Part shown: positions 9,766 through 17,929 of the stretch, in pieces | How positions within the stretch are numbered: position 1 is the stretch's first letter | Layout: each line of letters starts with the position of its first letter | Assembly: GCF_000422765.1 (NCBI RefSeq) | Contig: NZ_AUGR01000002.1 | Location: 186,001-250,000 of the forward strand | Length of the DNA: 64,000 nucleotides | Reading direction: 5' to 3' | DNA from: Neptunomonas japonica DSM 18939 | Lineage (GTDB): Bacteria; Pseudomonadota; Gammaproteobacteria; Pseudomonadales; Balneatricaceae | Program-made: the position numbers and the translations under genes | The notes under the pieces: generated by a model | Told to the model about the DNA's origin: nothing | The model's input: the letters and a program-made list of their open reading frames with translations, nothing else | Database searches by the model: none

Positions 9766-10086
9766 ATGACAACAGTCGTTGAGATGGTAACCTTTAAATT
9801 AGCCGCAGGTATAAGCGAAGCACAGGTAGCAGAAACTTATGAGGGTGTGAATAATGTTCTAGTTGCGCAGCCAGGGTTTCACTATCGCTCTCAAAGTCAT
9901 GATGGGAAAGGGAATTGGTTTGATGTGATTTATTGGGAAAACATGGAGAAGGCTAAAGCAGGCTCTGCTGCCTTTATCGATAGTAGTGCTGGGCAAGCAT
10001 TGTGCGCTCTTATTGATGAAGAAAGCTGTAAAGTGCTTCATATGCCAGTTGCTACCTGCGCCATGGGATGTGACCCAGAGAACTAA
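9766..10086 (+). CDS. ABM-like (antibiotic biosynthesis monooxygenase fold) small protein
   Basis: A 106-residue protein beginning VVEMVTFKLAAGISEAQV and containing QPGFHYRSQSHDGKGNWFDVIYWENMEKAKAG, the alpha-beta plan of ABM/Dabb-type dimeric ferredoxin-like folds. Members include monooxygenases and small binding or stress proteins. The C-terminal tail has three cysteines (ATCAMGC and EESC), which is less usual. The start ATG follows TTAAGGAGTAGACAGC, a good ribosome site. No catalytic claim can be made. It is divergent from the exporter and followed by a long hairpin (10098-10126). Confidence 0.6.
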   Translation: MTTVVEMVTFKLAAGISEAQVAETYEGVNNVLVAQPGFHYRSQSHDGKGNWFDVIYWENMEKAKAGSAAFIDSSAGQALCALIDEESCKVLHMPVATCAMGCDPEN

Positions 10087-10097
10087 TCAAAACTAAA

Positions 10098-10126
10098 CAT
10101 AAGCAGCTCAAATAGAGCTGCTTATG
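10098..10126 (+). terminator. Hairpin after the ABM gene
   Basis: Twelve-base perfect arms CATAAGCAGCTC / GAGCTGCTTATG around AAATA begin 12 bp after the stop codon. There is no clear T tract, so termination is inferred from position and strength only. Confidence 0.5.
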
Positions 10127-10161
10127 TAGCTCATATTCGAGGCTAGGAGTAATTAAACAAG

Positions 10162-10721
10162 GTGAGAAAAGCGGAGCGTTTGTTTCAACTATTAACGATA
10201 TTACGTAGCCGGCGAACAGTGGTTACTGCCTGTTATCTTGCTGAGCGTTTACAGGTGTCGGAACGAACAATCTATCGTGATATACAGGCGTTATCGCTTT
10301 CCGGTGTGCCCATTGAAGGAGAGGCCGGTGTTGGATATCGATTACATCCTGGCTTTACTGTGCCTCCGATCATGTTTGATCAGGATGAATTGGAAGCATT
10401 ACTACTAGGGGTGCGAATGGTTCAGGGCTGGAGTGATGAAGCGCTTGGAAAAGCAGCGGATAGTGCTTTGCAAAAAATTCGTGCAGTACTCTCCGAGCGC
10501 CAGCACCAGGAGCATACGCTTAAACCTGAGTGGTTTGGCCGTTAGGGTTAGTCTTTTGGGGACGTGCATGGACTCTCGTTGCTTGGTGTGAGCTGCGACA
10601 GGCGTATCGGATGTTTCGGTTGGATAGAATTGGCCGTTTGCAGCTAGTCGCAAAAAATTTCGAGACGACTGACACTATCAGCTTGCAGCACTACCTAGAG
10701 CAGGTTAAATGTTCAGAATAA
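10162..10721 (+). pseudogene. YafY/DeoR-type HTH-WYL regulator, internally deleted
   Basis: The first open frame (GTG start 10162, stop 10543-10545) encodes an N-terminal helix-turn-helix, RRTVVTACYLAERLQVSERTIYRDIQAL, and the start of a WYL domain up to about residue 120. A second frame, shifted relative to the first, picks up around 10530 with PLGLVFWGRAWTLVAWCELR and RMFRLDRIG, the conserved end of the WYL domain, closing at 10719-10721. Family members are about 230 residues; roughly 50-60 residues that should lie between the halves are missing. A deletion plus frameshift therefore seems to have killed the gene. It probably once regulated the neighbouring ABM/exporter pair. Confidence 0.75.
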
Positions 10722-10808
10722 TCAACGAAGTGGTGGTTTAAGGGTAGTTGGTTATAGATCTGTGTGTGGTAAAATAGCGATATACTTTACAAAGATGACG
10801 GTACAACG

Positions 10809-10976
10809 ATGTTAGAAAAACCGACTCCTCCAGGGGATTATGAATGTTGCGAAAGCGCGTGTGAGCCATGCGTTTGGGATATATATTACGAAGATATGCG
10901 TGAATGGAAAGAGGAACAGGCGAAACTAAAAGCAGCTGAGAATACTGAAGGCAACAGCGAGATCGCCGAACCTTAG
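10809..10976 (+). CDS. Small oxidoreductase-like domain protein (cysteine-rich)
   Basis: A 55-residue protein with PPGDYECCESACEPCVWDIYYEDMREWKEE, the complete conserved core of the oxidoreductase-like N-terminal domain family (Cys-Cys, then CxxCVWDxY). The four cysteines may bind metal or be redox active; no function is established. In many proteobacteria it is a free-standing small gene as here. The start ATG at 10809 was chosen because it opens directly into the conserved core. The C-terminal 20 residues are a charged tail. Confidence 0.75.
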   Translation: MLEKPTPPGDYECCESACEPCVWDIYYEDMREWKEEQAKLKAAENTEGNSEIAEP

Positions 10977-11052
10977 TTGCATCCTCAATAGCTGTTATCT
11001 CACCCGCTGGATACGAATTAGATTAGATCACTATGACGGGGCAGCTTTGCTC

Positions 11053-11850
11053 TTATTTTCCTTTCGCGGCACGTTGTGGGTTAAATCCGTTAATGGCCAG
11101 CAAAGAGAAAAGTATCGTAGTACTTAGAGTAACGCTGAAGGCAAGCAGATCAAATTTCATATACAGCGCATGCCTTACTAGTTCGACTGCATAGGTAAAA
11201 GGATTGCTAGAACAGATCCAATAGAGCCATTCGCTTGCTTCTTGCATTTTCCATAACGGATAAAGTGCTGAGGAGAGGAAAAACATTGGGAAAATCACAA
11301 AGTTCATCACCCCTGCAAAGTTTTCTAGCTGCTTTATCCATGATGAAATAAACAGACCGATAGCGCCGAGCATAACAGCGACCAGCAAAAATGCGGGTAG
11401 AGCTGTAAGGTACCCCCACAATGGCGGTTCAACGTCTACTAAAAGTGCTATGAGTAAGAAAGCATAGACTTGCAGTAACGATACCAGCGCGATAGAAAGA
11501 AGCTTACAGACCAGCAAAAACCAGCGTGGTAAAGGGCTCATCAAGAGTACCCGCATGCTACCCATCTCGCGATCATAGACCATAGATAGCGAGCTTTGCA
11601 TGCCGTTAAATAGCAAGATCATGCAGCAAAGCCCTGGTGCAATATACACTTCATAAGTGATATAGGTTTCGTAGGGCTCAATAATCGCGATACCCAGTGC
11701 TGCACGAAACCCTGCTGCAAATACCACTAACCACAAAAGCGGACGAACCAATGCGCTAAAAAAGCGTGTACGTTGCTGTATAAAGCGCAGGTACTCGCGT
11801 ACCAAAACACCCCTAAAGCAGTGCCAATACTGTGCTGAACTCATATTCAT
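11053..11850 (-). CDS. pedC: ABC-2 type permease, PedC-like (alcohol/quinoprotein-associated)
   Basis: A 265-residue membrane protein with about six hydrophobic helices and the ABC-2 plan (cytoplasmic start with FIQQRTRFFSALVRPLLWLVVF, helices at roughly 35-55, 65-90, 110-135, 140-165, 175-195 and 235-255). It matches the permease that goes with PQQ alcohol dehydrogenase clusters in Pseudomonas (PedC). ABC-2 permeases usually export. Its ATG overlaps the stop of the ATPase gene (ATGA), so the two are translationally coupled. It is the last gene of a four-gene minus-strand operon 14794 to 11053. Confidence 0.85.
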   Translation of the reverse strand: MNMSSAQYWHCFRGVLVREYLRFIQQRTRFFSALVRPLLWLVVFAAGFRAALGIAIIEPYETYITYEVYIAPGLCCMILLFNGMQSSLSMVYDREMGSMRVLLMSPLPRWFLLVCKLLSIALVSLLQVYAFLLIALLVDVEPPLWGYLTALPAFLLVAVMLGAIGLFISSWIKQLENFAGVMNFVIFPMFFLSSALYPLWKMQEASEWLYWICSSNPFTYAVELVRHALYMKFDLLAFSVTLSTTILFSLLAINGFNPQRAAKGK

Positions 11851-12581
11851 GCGGCGGCTACCGTTTGTTGTGTTAGGTGCTCAAAAGCATGGGCTAATTG
11901 CTCCTTACCACTAAGCGTGCATAAGTTCTGCCCTGTACTAGAGGAAAGAAGTTTTCCTTGGTGTAACAATAAAGCACGATCATTAGCATGGATTTCGTCA
12001 ATCAGGTGGGTTGCCCACAACACCGTGAGTTGTTGATCTTCACAGAGTTGTCGGACATGTTGGTTTAATATTTTTCTGGTTTGTGGGTCGAGTCCAGAGG
12101 TGGGTTCGTCCAATAATAGTACGCTGGGTTGATGTAGTAGCGCTCTGGCAATCTCAACGCGCCTTCTGTGACCTCCATTGAGCGCTCTCACTTTTTCATT
12201 GGCTCTATCGGCCATCGACATACGATCAAGTTCTATTGCTATGCGTGCGTTCGCTTCAGCGCTGCTAAATCCATGTAATGCCGCATGGTAGACAAGGTTT
12301 TGTTGCACGCTAAGGTCAAGATCTAGTGTGCTTTGTTGAAAGACTACGCCTACTTGCTGCATGACTTGTGTGGGTGTCTTTTGCAGGTCTAATCCTTGCA
12401 ATTGAATACTGCCACTTTGTAATGAGAAAAGTCGTGTCAGTAGAGCAAATAAGGTGCTTTTACCTGCACCGTTTGGGCCGAGTAAAGCACTAAACTCTCC
12501 ACGCTCTAGTGTGAAGTTAAGGTCGCTTAGGGCCGTTTTTCTTCCGTAACTAAAGCTTAGTTGTTCAACGTTGATGCTCAT
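11847..12581 (-). CDS. pedB: ABC transporter ATP-binding protein, PedB-like
   Basis: A 244-residue ATPase with Walker A GPNGAGKST, Walker B VLLLDEPTSGLD and the switch His in WATHLIDE. The ABC signature loop reads LNGGHRRRVEIARAL, where LSGGQ is usual, a departure seen in this PQQ-associated subfamily as far as I recall. The start is taken at 12581, where ATGA overlaps the stop of the beta-propeller gene; an eight-residue upstream extension is possible but has no support. It powers the PedC-like permease. What is exported is unknown; a role in delivering or repairing quinoprotein components is speculative. Confidence 0.88.
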   Translation of the reverse strand: MSINVEQLSFSYGRKTALSDLNFTLERGEFSALLGPNGAGKSTLFALLTRLFSLQSGSIQLQGLDLQKTPTQVMQQVGVVFQQSTLDLDLSVQQNLVYHAALHGFSSAEANARIAIELDRMSMADRANEKVRALNGGHRRRVEIARALLHQPSVLLLDEPTSGLDPQTRKILNQHVRQLCEDQQLTVLWATHLIDEIHANDRALLLHQGKLLSSSTGQNLCTLSGKEQLAHAFEHLTQQTVAAA

Positions 12582-13558
12582 TGTGATTTCACAACAATGC
12601 CCCAAGGGTAGCGACCTACCTTGATGGATTTTATGGCTTTCATTTTAGCGACATCAACGACAGTCACATCACCACTAATGCCATTGGTAGTGAGTAGTAG
12701 TGATTGGTCTGCGTTAAACGCCATATGCCACACTCGGCGTCCTACCAGAATATATTCTAAGACTTTAAACGTTTTGGTATCGATTACGGCAATGTGATTG
12801 GCAGGACCCAGTGCAACAAAGGCATATTGTCCATCATCACTGAGTTTAATACCTACGGGTTGAATTTTATCAGGGTGAACGCCTCGAATTTTAAAAGTGA
12901 CCTTATGGGTGATTTGGCGACTGGCGACATCAATGATGGATACATTCCCGCCAATCTCTGAGCTGGCCCATAATACTTTGCTATCTTTTGAAAATTCCAC
13001 ATGACGGGGGCGTTGGTCAACTAGCGTGTTATCTACAAGCTGCATGGTTTCTGTATCGATCCAATGCACCATGTTAGTGGTTTCGCTGGTGTTAACTGCT
13101 ATTTTCCCGTCAGGGCTAACGGCCATGCCTTCGGGCTCAACACCGACATCTATTTGTGCCAGCACTTCACTCGTTTGTGTGTCCACAATGGTCGCTAGGG
13201 CATCATCTTCATTGGCAATATAGAGGTGGCGGTCATTGGGGTGTAAAGCAAACTGCTCAGGGTCTTCGCCAGAGGGTAGTTCTTTAATGATTTGATGTGT
13301 TGATAAGTCCATTACTTGAACGGTGTCAGAGTCTGAAGCGCAGATATAAAGCTTACTTTGATCTTTGGAGAGGATAATGCCGCGTGGCCGCTGCCCTACA
13401 TCAATCGTAGCGGTAACCTCATAGGTATCTAGGTTGATAACAGATAGCGTGTCATCTTTCTCATTAGACACGTAAGCTGTTTGAGCCTGTGCTGTTTGCA
13501 CACTTAATAGCAGGGCTGAGATGGCTAAAAACTGAGTTAGGCGCTGTGTTTTTTTCAT
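12578..13558 (-). CDS. YVTN beta-propeller protein, PQQ-dependent catabolism-associated
   Basis: A 326-residue exported protein: signal peptide MKKTQRLTQFLAISALLLSVQTAQA, then about seven repeats of the form aYVSNExxDTLSVINLDTYEVTATIDVGxxPRGI, each ending in a conserved DVG/PxG turn. This makes a seven-bladed periplasmic propeller. The family travels with quinoprotein alcohol dehydrogenases and the PedBC-like transporter, and here it is coupled to the ATPase gene by an ATGA overlap. Binding partner and function are unknown. Confidence 0.85.
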   Translation of the reverse strand: MKKTQRLTQFLAISALLLSVQTAQAQTAYVSNEKDDTLSVINLDTYEVTATIDVGQRPRGIILSKDQSKLYICASDSDTVQVMDLSTHQIIKELPSGEDPEQFALHPNDRHLYIANEDDALATIVDTQTSEVLAQIDVGVEPEGMAVSPDGKIAVNTSETTNMVHWIDTETMQLVDNTLVDQRPRHVEFSKDSKVLWASSEIGGNVSIIDVASRQITHKVTFKIRGVHPDKIQPVGIKLSDDGQYAFVALGPANHIAVIDTKTFKVLEYILVGRRVWHMAFNADQSLLLTTNGISGDVTVVDVAKMKAIKSIKVGRYPWGIVVKSQ

Positions 13559-13573
13559 GGTTTTTTCCTATCG

Positions 13574-14794
13574 CTAAAAGCGCTTCGCTAGACGGCATTG
13601 GCTCTCTGGCGCATCAAATCCCAGCGTATCTAGCTCAGATGATGGGTGCAAAAAACCAGCCTGTGGTGATTGTGAGACAAGAGAGCGTGGGTGGACCAAC
13701 GGTATTGGTTGTCTGAGCTGGCCATTCCACGTACGAAAATTAAGCTTGCGGCCTTTAAAGCCTGCCAGCTCGAACTTATCTGAAATAATGTATTGCTTTA
13801 ATGTGTTTGTATCTGCGGTATTGGTACGTGTGACTGCTTCAGCAATAGAGCGCACAGCCAGCCAACTGGCGTAGTCTTTGCTGTCCATCCAACGGCCGGT
13901 GAGTTTTTCAAAACGACTCTGCAGCTGGGCTGCTCCCCACTGCTCAACGACTCTATGCCAAGCAACAGGGGTGAGCCCTTGAGTGCCCACAACAGGGCGT
14001 GGATACCAGGTGTTATATAAGACGTACTCGCCAAAATCACCCAGCTCATCGGCTACAACAACGACATCGTATTCTTCTGTTTGTGTAAATAGAGGCATCT
14101 CTTTTTGTGCTAAACGCCGCAGGTCTGTATCAAAACTCCATTGTTTTTGTGCCACTATTTTATTGCCAAAGCGTTTTGCGGCTCTTTGCATTGATTGTGC
14201 ATAAGCGTGATCTGCCTCTGTACTGCCTTTAATCAGTAACCACTTATTCAATCGCTTCTCTGTTAGCCATTGGGCGAGTGCATCGGCCAACATGGCACGG
14301 CTAGGGATTGTGTGCAGTACATTGTCGATACATTGATTAACGCGTAGTGCGTTTTCTTTGGCTTGGGTGTTAAAAATTAGCACATCATCGGTTGTGCCAG
14401 TGTTCAGTGATGCTTTAGCCAACCACGTTGACGCTGTTTTGAGCGTATCGGCAGGCAGATCAAAAACAAATAAACGTATGCCTTGTTCGTAGCGGAACTG
14501 TATCTGTGTGAGGGTCTCTTCCGGGTTATCGCTAATGTCTGTCCTTAGGTGGAAAGTCTGCTTAAGAAATCGTCCTGTTGTGTTGCTATCTTGCAGGGCT
14601 AATTCAGCACCACGCAGGCCTGCATCCTTAGGCTCAGGAAGTATATTTGACAACACCGGACGGTGCTCTTGTTGTAGTTTTATATAGGCAATATCAACAT
14701 CGAGTTGTGCATGTGCAGAGTGCATAAAGAAAAGTAGCCCACTCAATAAATATCGCAACAGGTACGTGCCTGGCCAACCTATGTAATTATTCAT
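13574..14794 (-). CDS. ABC substrate-binding protein, PQQ alcohol dehydrogenase system
   Basis: A 406-residue periplasmic protein with a signal peptide (hydrophobic LLRYLLSGLLFFMHSAHA) and the two-lobed type I binding-protein plan: RGAELALQDSNTTGRFLKQTF in lobe one, LADALAQWLTEKRLNKWLLIKG and YDVVVVADELGDFGEY later. It matches the binding protein paired with PQQ-associated PedBC transporters. It is odd that an importer-type binding protein accompanies an exporter-type permease; this is typical for the cluster. It is the first gene of the operon, 15 bp ahead of the propeller gene, with a shared box at 14890 in its upstream region. Confidence 0.8.
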   Translation of the reverse strand: MNNYIGWPGTYLLRYLLSGLLFFMHSAHAQLDVDIAYIKLQQEHRPVLSNILPEPKDAGLRGAELALQDSNTTGRFLKQTFHLRTDISDNPEETLTQIQFRYEQGIRLFVFDLPADTLKTASTWLAKASLNTGTTDDVLIFNTQAKENALRVNQCIDNVLHTIPSRAMLADALAQWLTEKRLNKWLLIKGSTEADHAYAQSMQRAAKRFGNKIVAQKQWSFDTDLRRLAQKEMPLFTQTEEYDVVVVADELGDFGEYVLYNTWYPRPVVGTQGLTPVAWHRVVEQWGAAQLQSRFEKLTGRWMDSKDYASWLAVRSIAEAVTRTNTADTNTLKQYIISDKFELAGFKGRKLNFRTWNGQLRQPIPLVHPRSLVSQSPQAGFLHPSSELDTLGFDAPESQCRLAKRF

Positions 14795-14889
14795 GATGAC
14801 TCATTCTTATTTTTATTCGTAAAGTGGAGTACCCAGCATAAGCAGGAAGCACAGAGGGGGAAATATGAATAAAGTACAAAACTTTTAGT

Positions 14890-14909
14890 ACTGAAGTAGT
14901 ATTTTGTTG
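14890..14909 (+). promoter_or_regulatory. AGTAGTAGTTTTT-like box in the PedABC / cupredoxin divergent region
   Basis: ACTGAAGTAGTATTTTGTTG lies between the divergent binding-protein gene (start 14794) and the cupredoxin-like gene (start 14971). It matches ACTAAAGTAGTAGTTTTTCG at 22171. A TAGCAT -10-like hexamer follows about 15 bp downstream on the plus strand. Confidence 0.45.
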
Positions 14910-14970
14910 TTAGGCAGGCGCTTTAGCATAAGTAAGAGAAAATTAAAGATGCTATGCACGGGGTGATGAA

Positions 14971-15408
14971 ATGCGATTGATTAATAAGCTACTTACACCG
15001 GCCATTTGTGCCGCTATGTTATTGTCTGGTCAGCAGGCGCTTGCCGAAGGAGACTTAACGAGACGCCCAGTGAAGCTACCAAACTTGGTGTTAGGCACGG
15101 AAGATAATCGTTACCACTTATCGCAAACACGTTATGAATTAGTAACGGGTAAGTCTTATAAACTGAAAATAATTTCTAGCGGCCAAACCGAATATGCTAT
15201 TAAAGCACCGGGCTTTTTTCAGTCTATATTTCTTCGAAAAGTAGAAGCAGGCGATATGGAAATTAAAGCAATGAGCTTAACTGAACTGGAGTTTGAGCAG
15301 GAAGGAGAAGCCGAAATCTACTTTGTACCCGTAAAAACGGGTGAGTTTGAGTTTTACTCAGAAGGTTTGAAAGTAAAAGGTATGAAAGGGATTTTTAGTG
15401 TGAAGTAG
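14971..15408 (+). CDS. Cupredoxin-like periplasmic protein lacking copper ligands
   Basis: A 145-residue exported protein (signal peptide ending LSGQQALA, about residue 25). The middle reads YELVTGKSYKLKIISSGQTEYAIKAP and the end GEFEFYSEGLKVKGMKGIFSV, closely following the strand order and turns of cupredoxins, whose C-terminal loop is normally Cys-x(n)-His-x(n)-Met before GxxxV. Here the Cys position is Ser, no His is present in the loop, and the first His position is Tyr or Ala; only the GM is kept. A type 1 copper site therefore seems absent. It opens the pedF-exaA side of the alcohol cluster and is probably periplasmic. The function is unknown; a chaperone or electron-transfer scaffold role is speculation. 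Confidence 0.6.
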   Translation: MRLINKLLTPAICAAMLLSGQQALAEGDLTRRPVKLPNLVLGTEDNRYHLSQTRYELVTGKSYKLKIISSGQTEYAIKAPGFFQSIFLRKVEAGDMEIKAMSLTELEFEQEGEAEIYFVPVKTGEFEFYSEGLKVKGMKGIFSVK

Positions 15409-15445
15409 GGAGCCGCATTTCCTTATGGTTACAAATGCCAAGCTG

Positions 15446-15490
15446 CCCATACCCTCTGTGAGTTTTCTCGTAATCATAGAGGGTATGTGG
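15446..15490. repeat. Long inverted repeat downstream of the cupredoxin-like gene
   Basis: ATACCCTCT and AGAGGGTAT, flanked by CCC and GGG (one base slipped), face each other over a 20-bp loop, about 40 bp after the stop at 15408. No T tract follows on the plus strand. It may end the cupredoxin transcript or act in the pedF leader. The rest of the 355-bp gap 15409-15763 holds two copies of the shared box. Confidence 0.45.
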
Positions 15491-15628
15491 GTATCAAATG
15501 TCTCTCCCCAATACTCAAGCCCCGCTCGATCTAGTATCTCTATTTACTCAAGTAGCCCGTTGTTTATTAACAAAAAATACTCAGTTGTGATGGTGGACAC
15601 TGTTCTGGCATTGGCGTTAAAACCTAGT

Positions 15629-15670
15629 ACCAAGGAACTAGTTTTTGCGCGCCAAAGTACACTTTTTGGA
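15629..15670 (+). promoter_or_regulatory. Two shared boxes upstream of pedF
   Basis: ACCAAGGAACTAGTTTTTGC (15629-15648) and GCCAAAGTACACTTTTTGGA (15651-15670) are tandem relatives of the AGTAGTAGTTTTT box, centred about 22 bp apart, roughly two helical turns. A CATTAT -10-like element lies near 15686. They sit about 95-135 bp before the pedF start. Confidence 0.4.
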
Positions 15671-15763
15671 TTGCCAAGCTTACGTCATTATTTGATGAAG
15701 AGTGAAACACTGTCTATTTAAAACCGACAGATGTGTCGTGAAAACAAAAAAGTGGTGAATCTT

Positions 15764-16207
15764 ATGTTCCTGAAAAACAAACTATTACTATCGACGGCTG
15801 CACTAGTGTTTTGTGCGGGTCTTTCAACTCAAGCGATGGCACATGGAGATGTGACACCTCAAGGTGTTGATACACAGGGATTGGATCCACTGGGTGAAGA
15901 ATGGCTGGAAGAAAATCCATACCGCCCACCTTATGAAAAGAATGCACAGGCTATCAAGATTGGCTTCTCTGCCTATACTCAAAACTGTGCCCGTTGCCAT
16001 GGTTTGGAAGGTATTTCCGGCGGTATAGCGCCTGACTTGCGAATGCTTGAAACTGGTCTTGAGGGTGATGAGTGGTATCAGTATCGTGTTGTGAACGGTG
16101 CGGTACGAGATGGTGCTGTTTACATGCCAAAAATGGCAGATTATCTGAGCCAAGAAGCGCTATGGGCGATCCGCACTTGGTTAGAATCGGTGAGTGTTGA
16201 TGAGTAG
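15764..16207 (+). CDS. pedF: Cytochrome c550, PedF-like
   Basis: A 147-residue periplasmic monoheme cytochrome c. The signal peptide runs to AMA (about residue 25). The heme site is CARCH at residues 75-79 and the axial Met is in AVYMPKMADYL. The family takes electrons from the quinoprotein alcohol dehydrogenase. I choose ATG 15764 because it leads straight into a signal peptide; an upstream in-frame ATG at 15731 would add 11 charged residues. The last codons overlap the start of the next gene by 8 bp. Confidence 0.88.
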   Translation: MFLKNKLLLSTAALVFCAGLSTQAMAHGDVTPQGVDTQGLDPLGEEWLEENPYRPPYEKNAQAIKIGFSAYTQNCARCHGLEGISGGIAPDLRMLETGLEGDEWYQYRVVNGAVRDGAVYMPKMADYLSQEALWAIRTWLESVSVDE

Positions 16208-17108
16208 GCTCTGCGTACTGGCAATCAGTATCTGCTTGGTGTTATCCGGACAGGTGCAAGCGCGAGCCTACGATGACGTGATTGCTTCAAGATATCTTAC
16301 TGTTGGTGTTTATCATGATTTCCCTCCCTATTCTTATCTTGTCGATGGTCAGCCTAAAGGTGTTGATATCGAGCTTGGTAAAGCGATAGCCACCGCATTT
16401 GACCTTGAGCTGAAGTTACACTGGATCACGCCAGACGAAAATCTGGAAGATGACCTGCGCAATAATGTTTGGAAAGGTCATTATCTCGATAAGAATACAG
16501 AAAACCCGCTGGCGATGAAAAAGCTCGCTGATGTGATGATGCGGGTTCCGTATGACCGCGAGTTTGCATATCGACAAGATACCCAGACCGGTGAAATGGT
16601 GAATGAGCAGGTTGTTATGTTCGGGCCATATCAGCGTGAGTCTTGGCGGGTTTCGTTTGATGCAGAAAAAATTGAAGCAGTAAAAACTATGGCTATTTTT
16701 CAGTATTATCCGATTGGTGTTGAGATAGACAGCCTGCCTGATTTTTATCTGACATCAGGTTTTCGGGGCCGTATGCGCAAAAACGTTCATCATTATGGAA
16801 ATGCACGTAAAGCCTTTAGCGCCATGCAAGACGGTAAGGTTAATGCCGTGATGGCAATGCGCTCAGAGATTGATCATCTGTTATTTGAGGCGAATGACCC
16901 GCGTTATAAAGTGGCTGAAAATGGTTTTCCATCAATGGGTAAGCAAAAATGGGATGTGGGTATGGCTGTAAAAAGTACATATCGGCAACTGGGCTACGCC
17001 ATCGAGGAAGTTGTTGATGGCATGGTGCGCTCCGGTGAAATGGAAGCACTGTTTAGCCGCTATGGATTAACGTACGAACTACCAGGACTATATCAAGAAA
17101 TACAATAG
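16200..17108 (+). CDS. pedG: Quinoprotein dehydrogenase-associated binding protein (PedG/MoxJ-like)
   Basis: A 302-residue periplasmic solute-binding-fold protein. It has a signal peptide (MSRLCVLAISICLVLSGQVQA) and the type II binding-protein opening LTVGVYHDFPPYSYLVDGQPKGVDIELGKAIA, with later NVWKGHYLDKNT and DVMMRVPYDREFAYRQDT, which mark the PQQ-associated MoxJ/XoxJ branch. In methylotrophs such proteins help activate or assemble the quinoprotein. The start is the ATG in ATGAGTAG, overlapping the pedF stop; GTG 16194 is an alternative. Confidence 0.85.
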   Translation: MSRLCVLAISICLVLSGQVQARAYDDVIASRYLTVGVYHDFPPYSYLVDGQPKGVDIELGKAIATAFDLELKLHWITPDENLEDDLRNNVWKGHYLDKNTENPLAMKKLADVMMRVPYDREFAYRQDTQTGEMVNEQVVMFGPYQRESWRVSFDAEKIEAVKTMAIFQYYPIGVEIDSLPDFYLTSGFRGRMRKNVHHYGNARKAFSAMQDGKVNAVMAMRSEIDHLLFEANDPRYKVAENGFPSMGKQKWDVGMAVKSTYRQLGYAIEEVVDGMVRSGEMEALFSRYGLTYELPGLYQEIQ

Positions 17109-17155
17109 GAACGTCATTGATGGTTTCTAGTTCGAAGTGTTATTAGGAGGTGTAG

Positions 17156-17920
17156 ATGCGTTTTATTAATGTGATCTTGTGTCGTGTTACTTTACTACTC
17201 TGTTTTGTAGTTAGTCCGGCCCTGCACGCCTCTGATGACCCTCTTCAGTCTCCTATGTGGGACTATTTACGTAATGTTTTTTTAGGCGATACGCCTTATC
17301 AATTTGATGATCGTATTGTTGTTTCTGTGCCTCCTTTTGCTGAAGACCCAACGCAAGTACCGGTGACGGTTGATGCTACAGGGCTGTCTGAAAAAATAGA
17401 AAAAATCGTGGTATGGGCAGACCTAAACCCCATTCAACATATCTATACCTATTACCCACTTAAAGATGTAAAACCTAACGTTTCTTTACGCATCAAGGTG
17501 CAACAGGCTACGCCTATACGTGCGGCTGTCTTAACAAAAAAAGGCCATTGGTTAATAGGTACTAGCTATTTAGATGCAGCGGGTGGCGGTTGCACAACAC
17601 CTAGTGTGGCTAATGCCAGCCCATACTGGGAAAGTCATTTAGGTGAGATTAGCGCTAAGAAATTCCAACGAGAAGCGTTTGGTCGTTATAAGTTTAAAGT
17701 GGTGCACCCTATGGATACCGGGCTGGTGGATGCTATTCCAGAATTTTACCTGCAGCAGCTTGAGTTGCGTGATGCACAGGGAGATGCGCTGGTAAAAATG
17801 GACCTGTCACAACCGGTTAGTGAGAACCCGGTTTTTTCCTTTGATGTCACTCAACCGAGTGCACAGCACCGTTTATGGCTGCGCGATAATAATGGTAATG
17901 AGTTTGAGCAGCCGCTCTAG
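17156..17920 (+). CDS. Quinoprotein dehydrogenase-associated SoxYZ-like carrier
   Basis: A 254-residue exported protein with a clear TAGGAGGTG ribosome site. After the signal peptide (to about residue 25, ALHA) comes a SoxY-like domain ending in the carrier motif GGGCTTPS with Cys146 (SoxY carries GGCGG at its C-terminus), then a SoxZ-like immunoglobulin domain (FKVVHPMDTG to the end). In the SOX system the cysteine carries sulfur intermediates on a swinging arm; in this fusion family the bound group is not known, but the gene always travels with quinoproteins. It is 9 bp ahead of the metallohydrolase, its likely partner. Confidence 0.87.
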   Translation: MRFINVILCRVTLLLCFVVSPALHASDDPLQSPMWDYLRNVFLGDTPYQFDDRIVVSVPPFAEDPTQVPVTVDATGLSEKIEKIVVWADLNPIQHIYTYYPLKDVKPNVSLRIKVQQATPIRAAVLTKKGHWLIGTSYLDAAGGGCTTPSVANASPYWESHLGEISAKKFQREAFGRYKFKVVHPMDTGLVDAIPEFYLQQLELRDAQGDALVKMDLSQPVSENPVFSFDVTQPSAQHRLWLRDNNGNEFEQPL

Positions 17921-17929
17921 GAGAGATCA

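Noticed and set aside
15425-15721. 98-residue open frame between the cupredoxin-like gene and pedF
   Set aside because: It runs through the inverted repeat and the two shared boxes, has no recognisable domain or good ribosome site, and its composition is unlike its neighbours.
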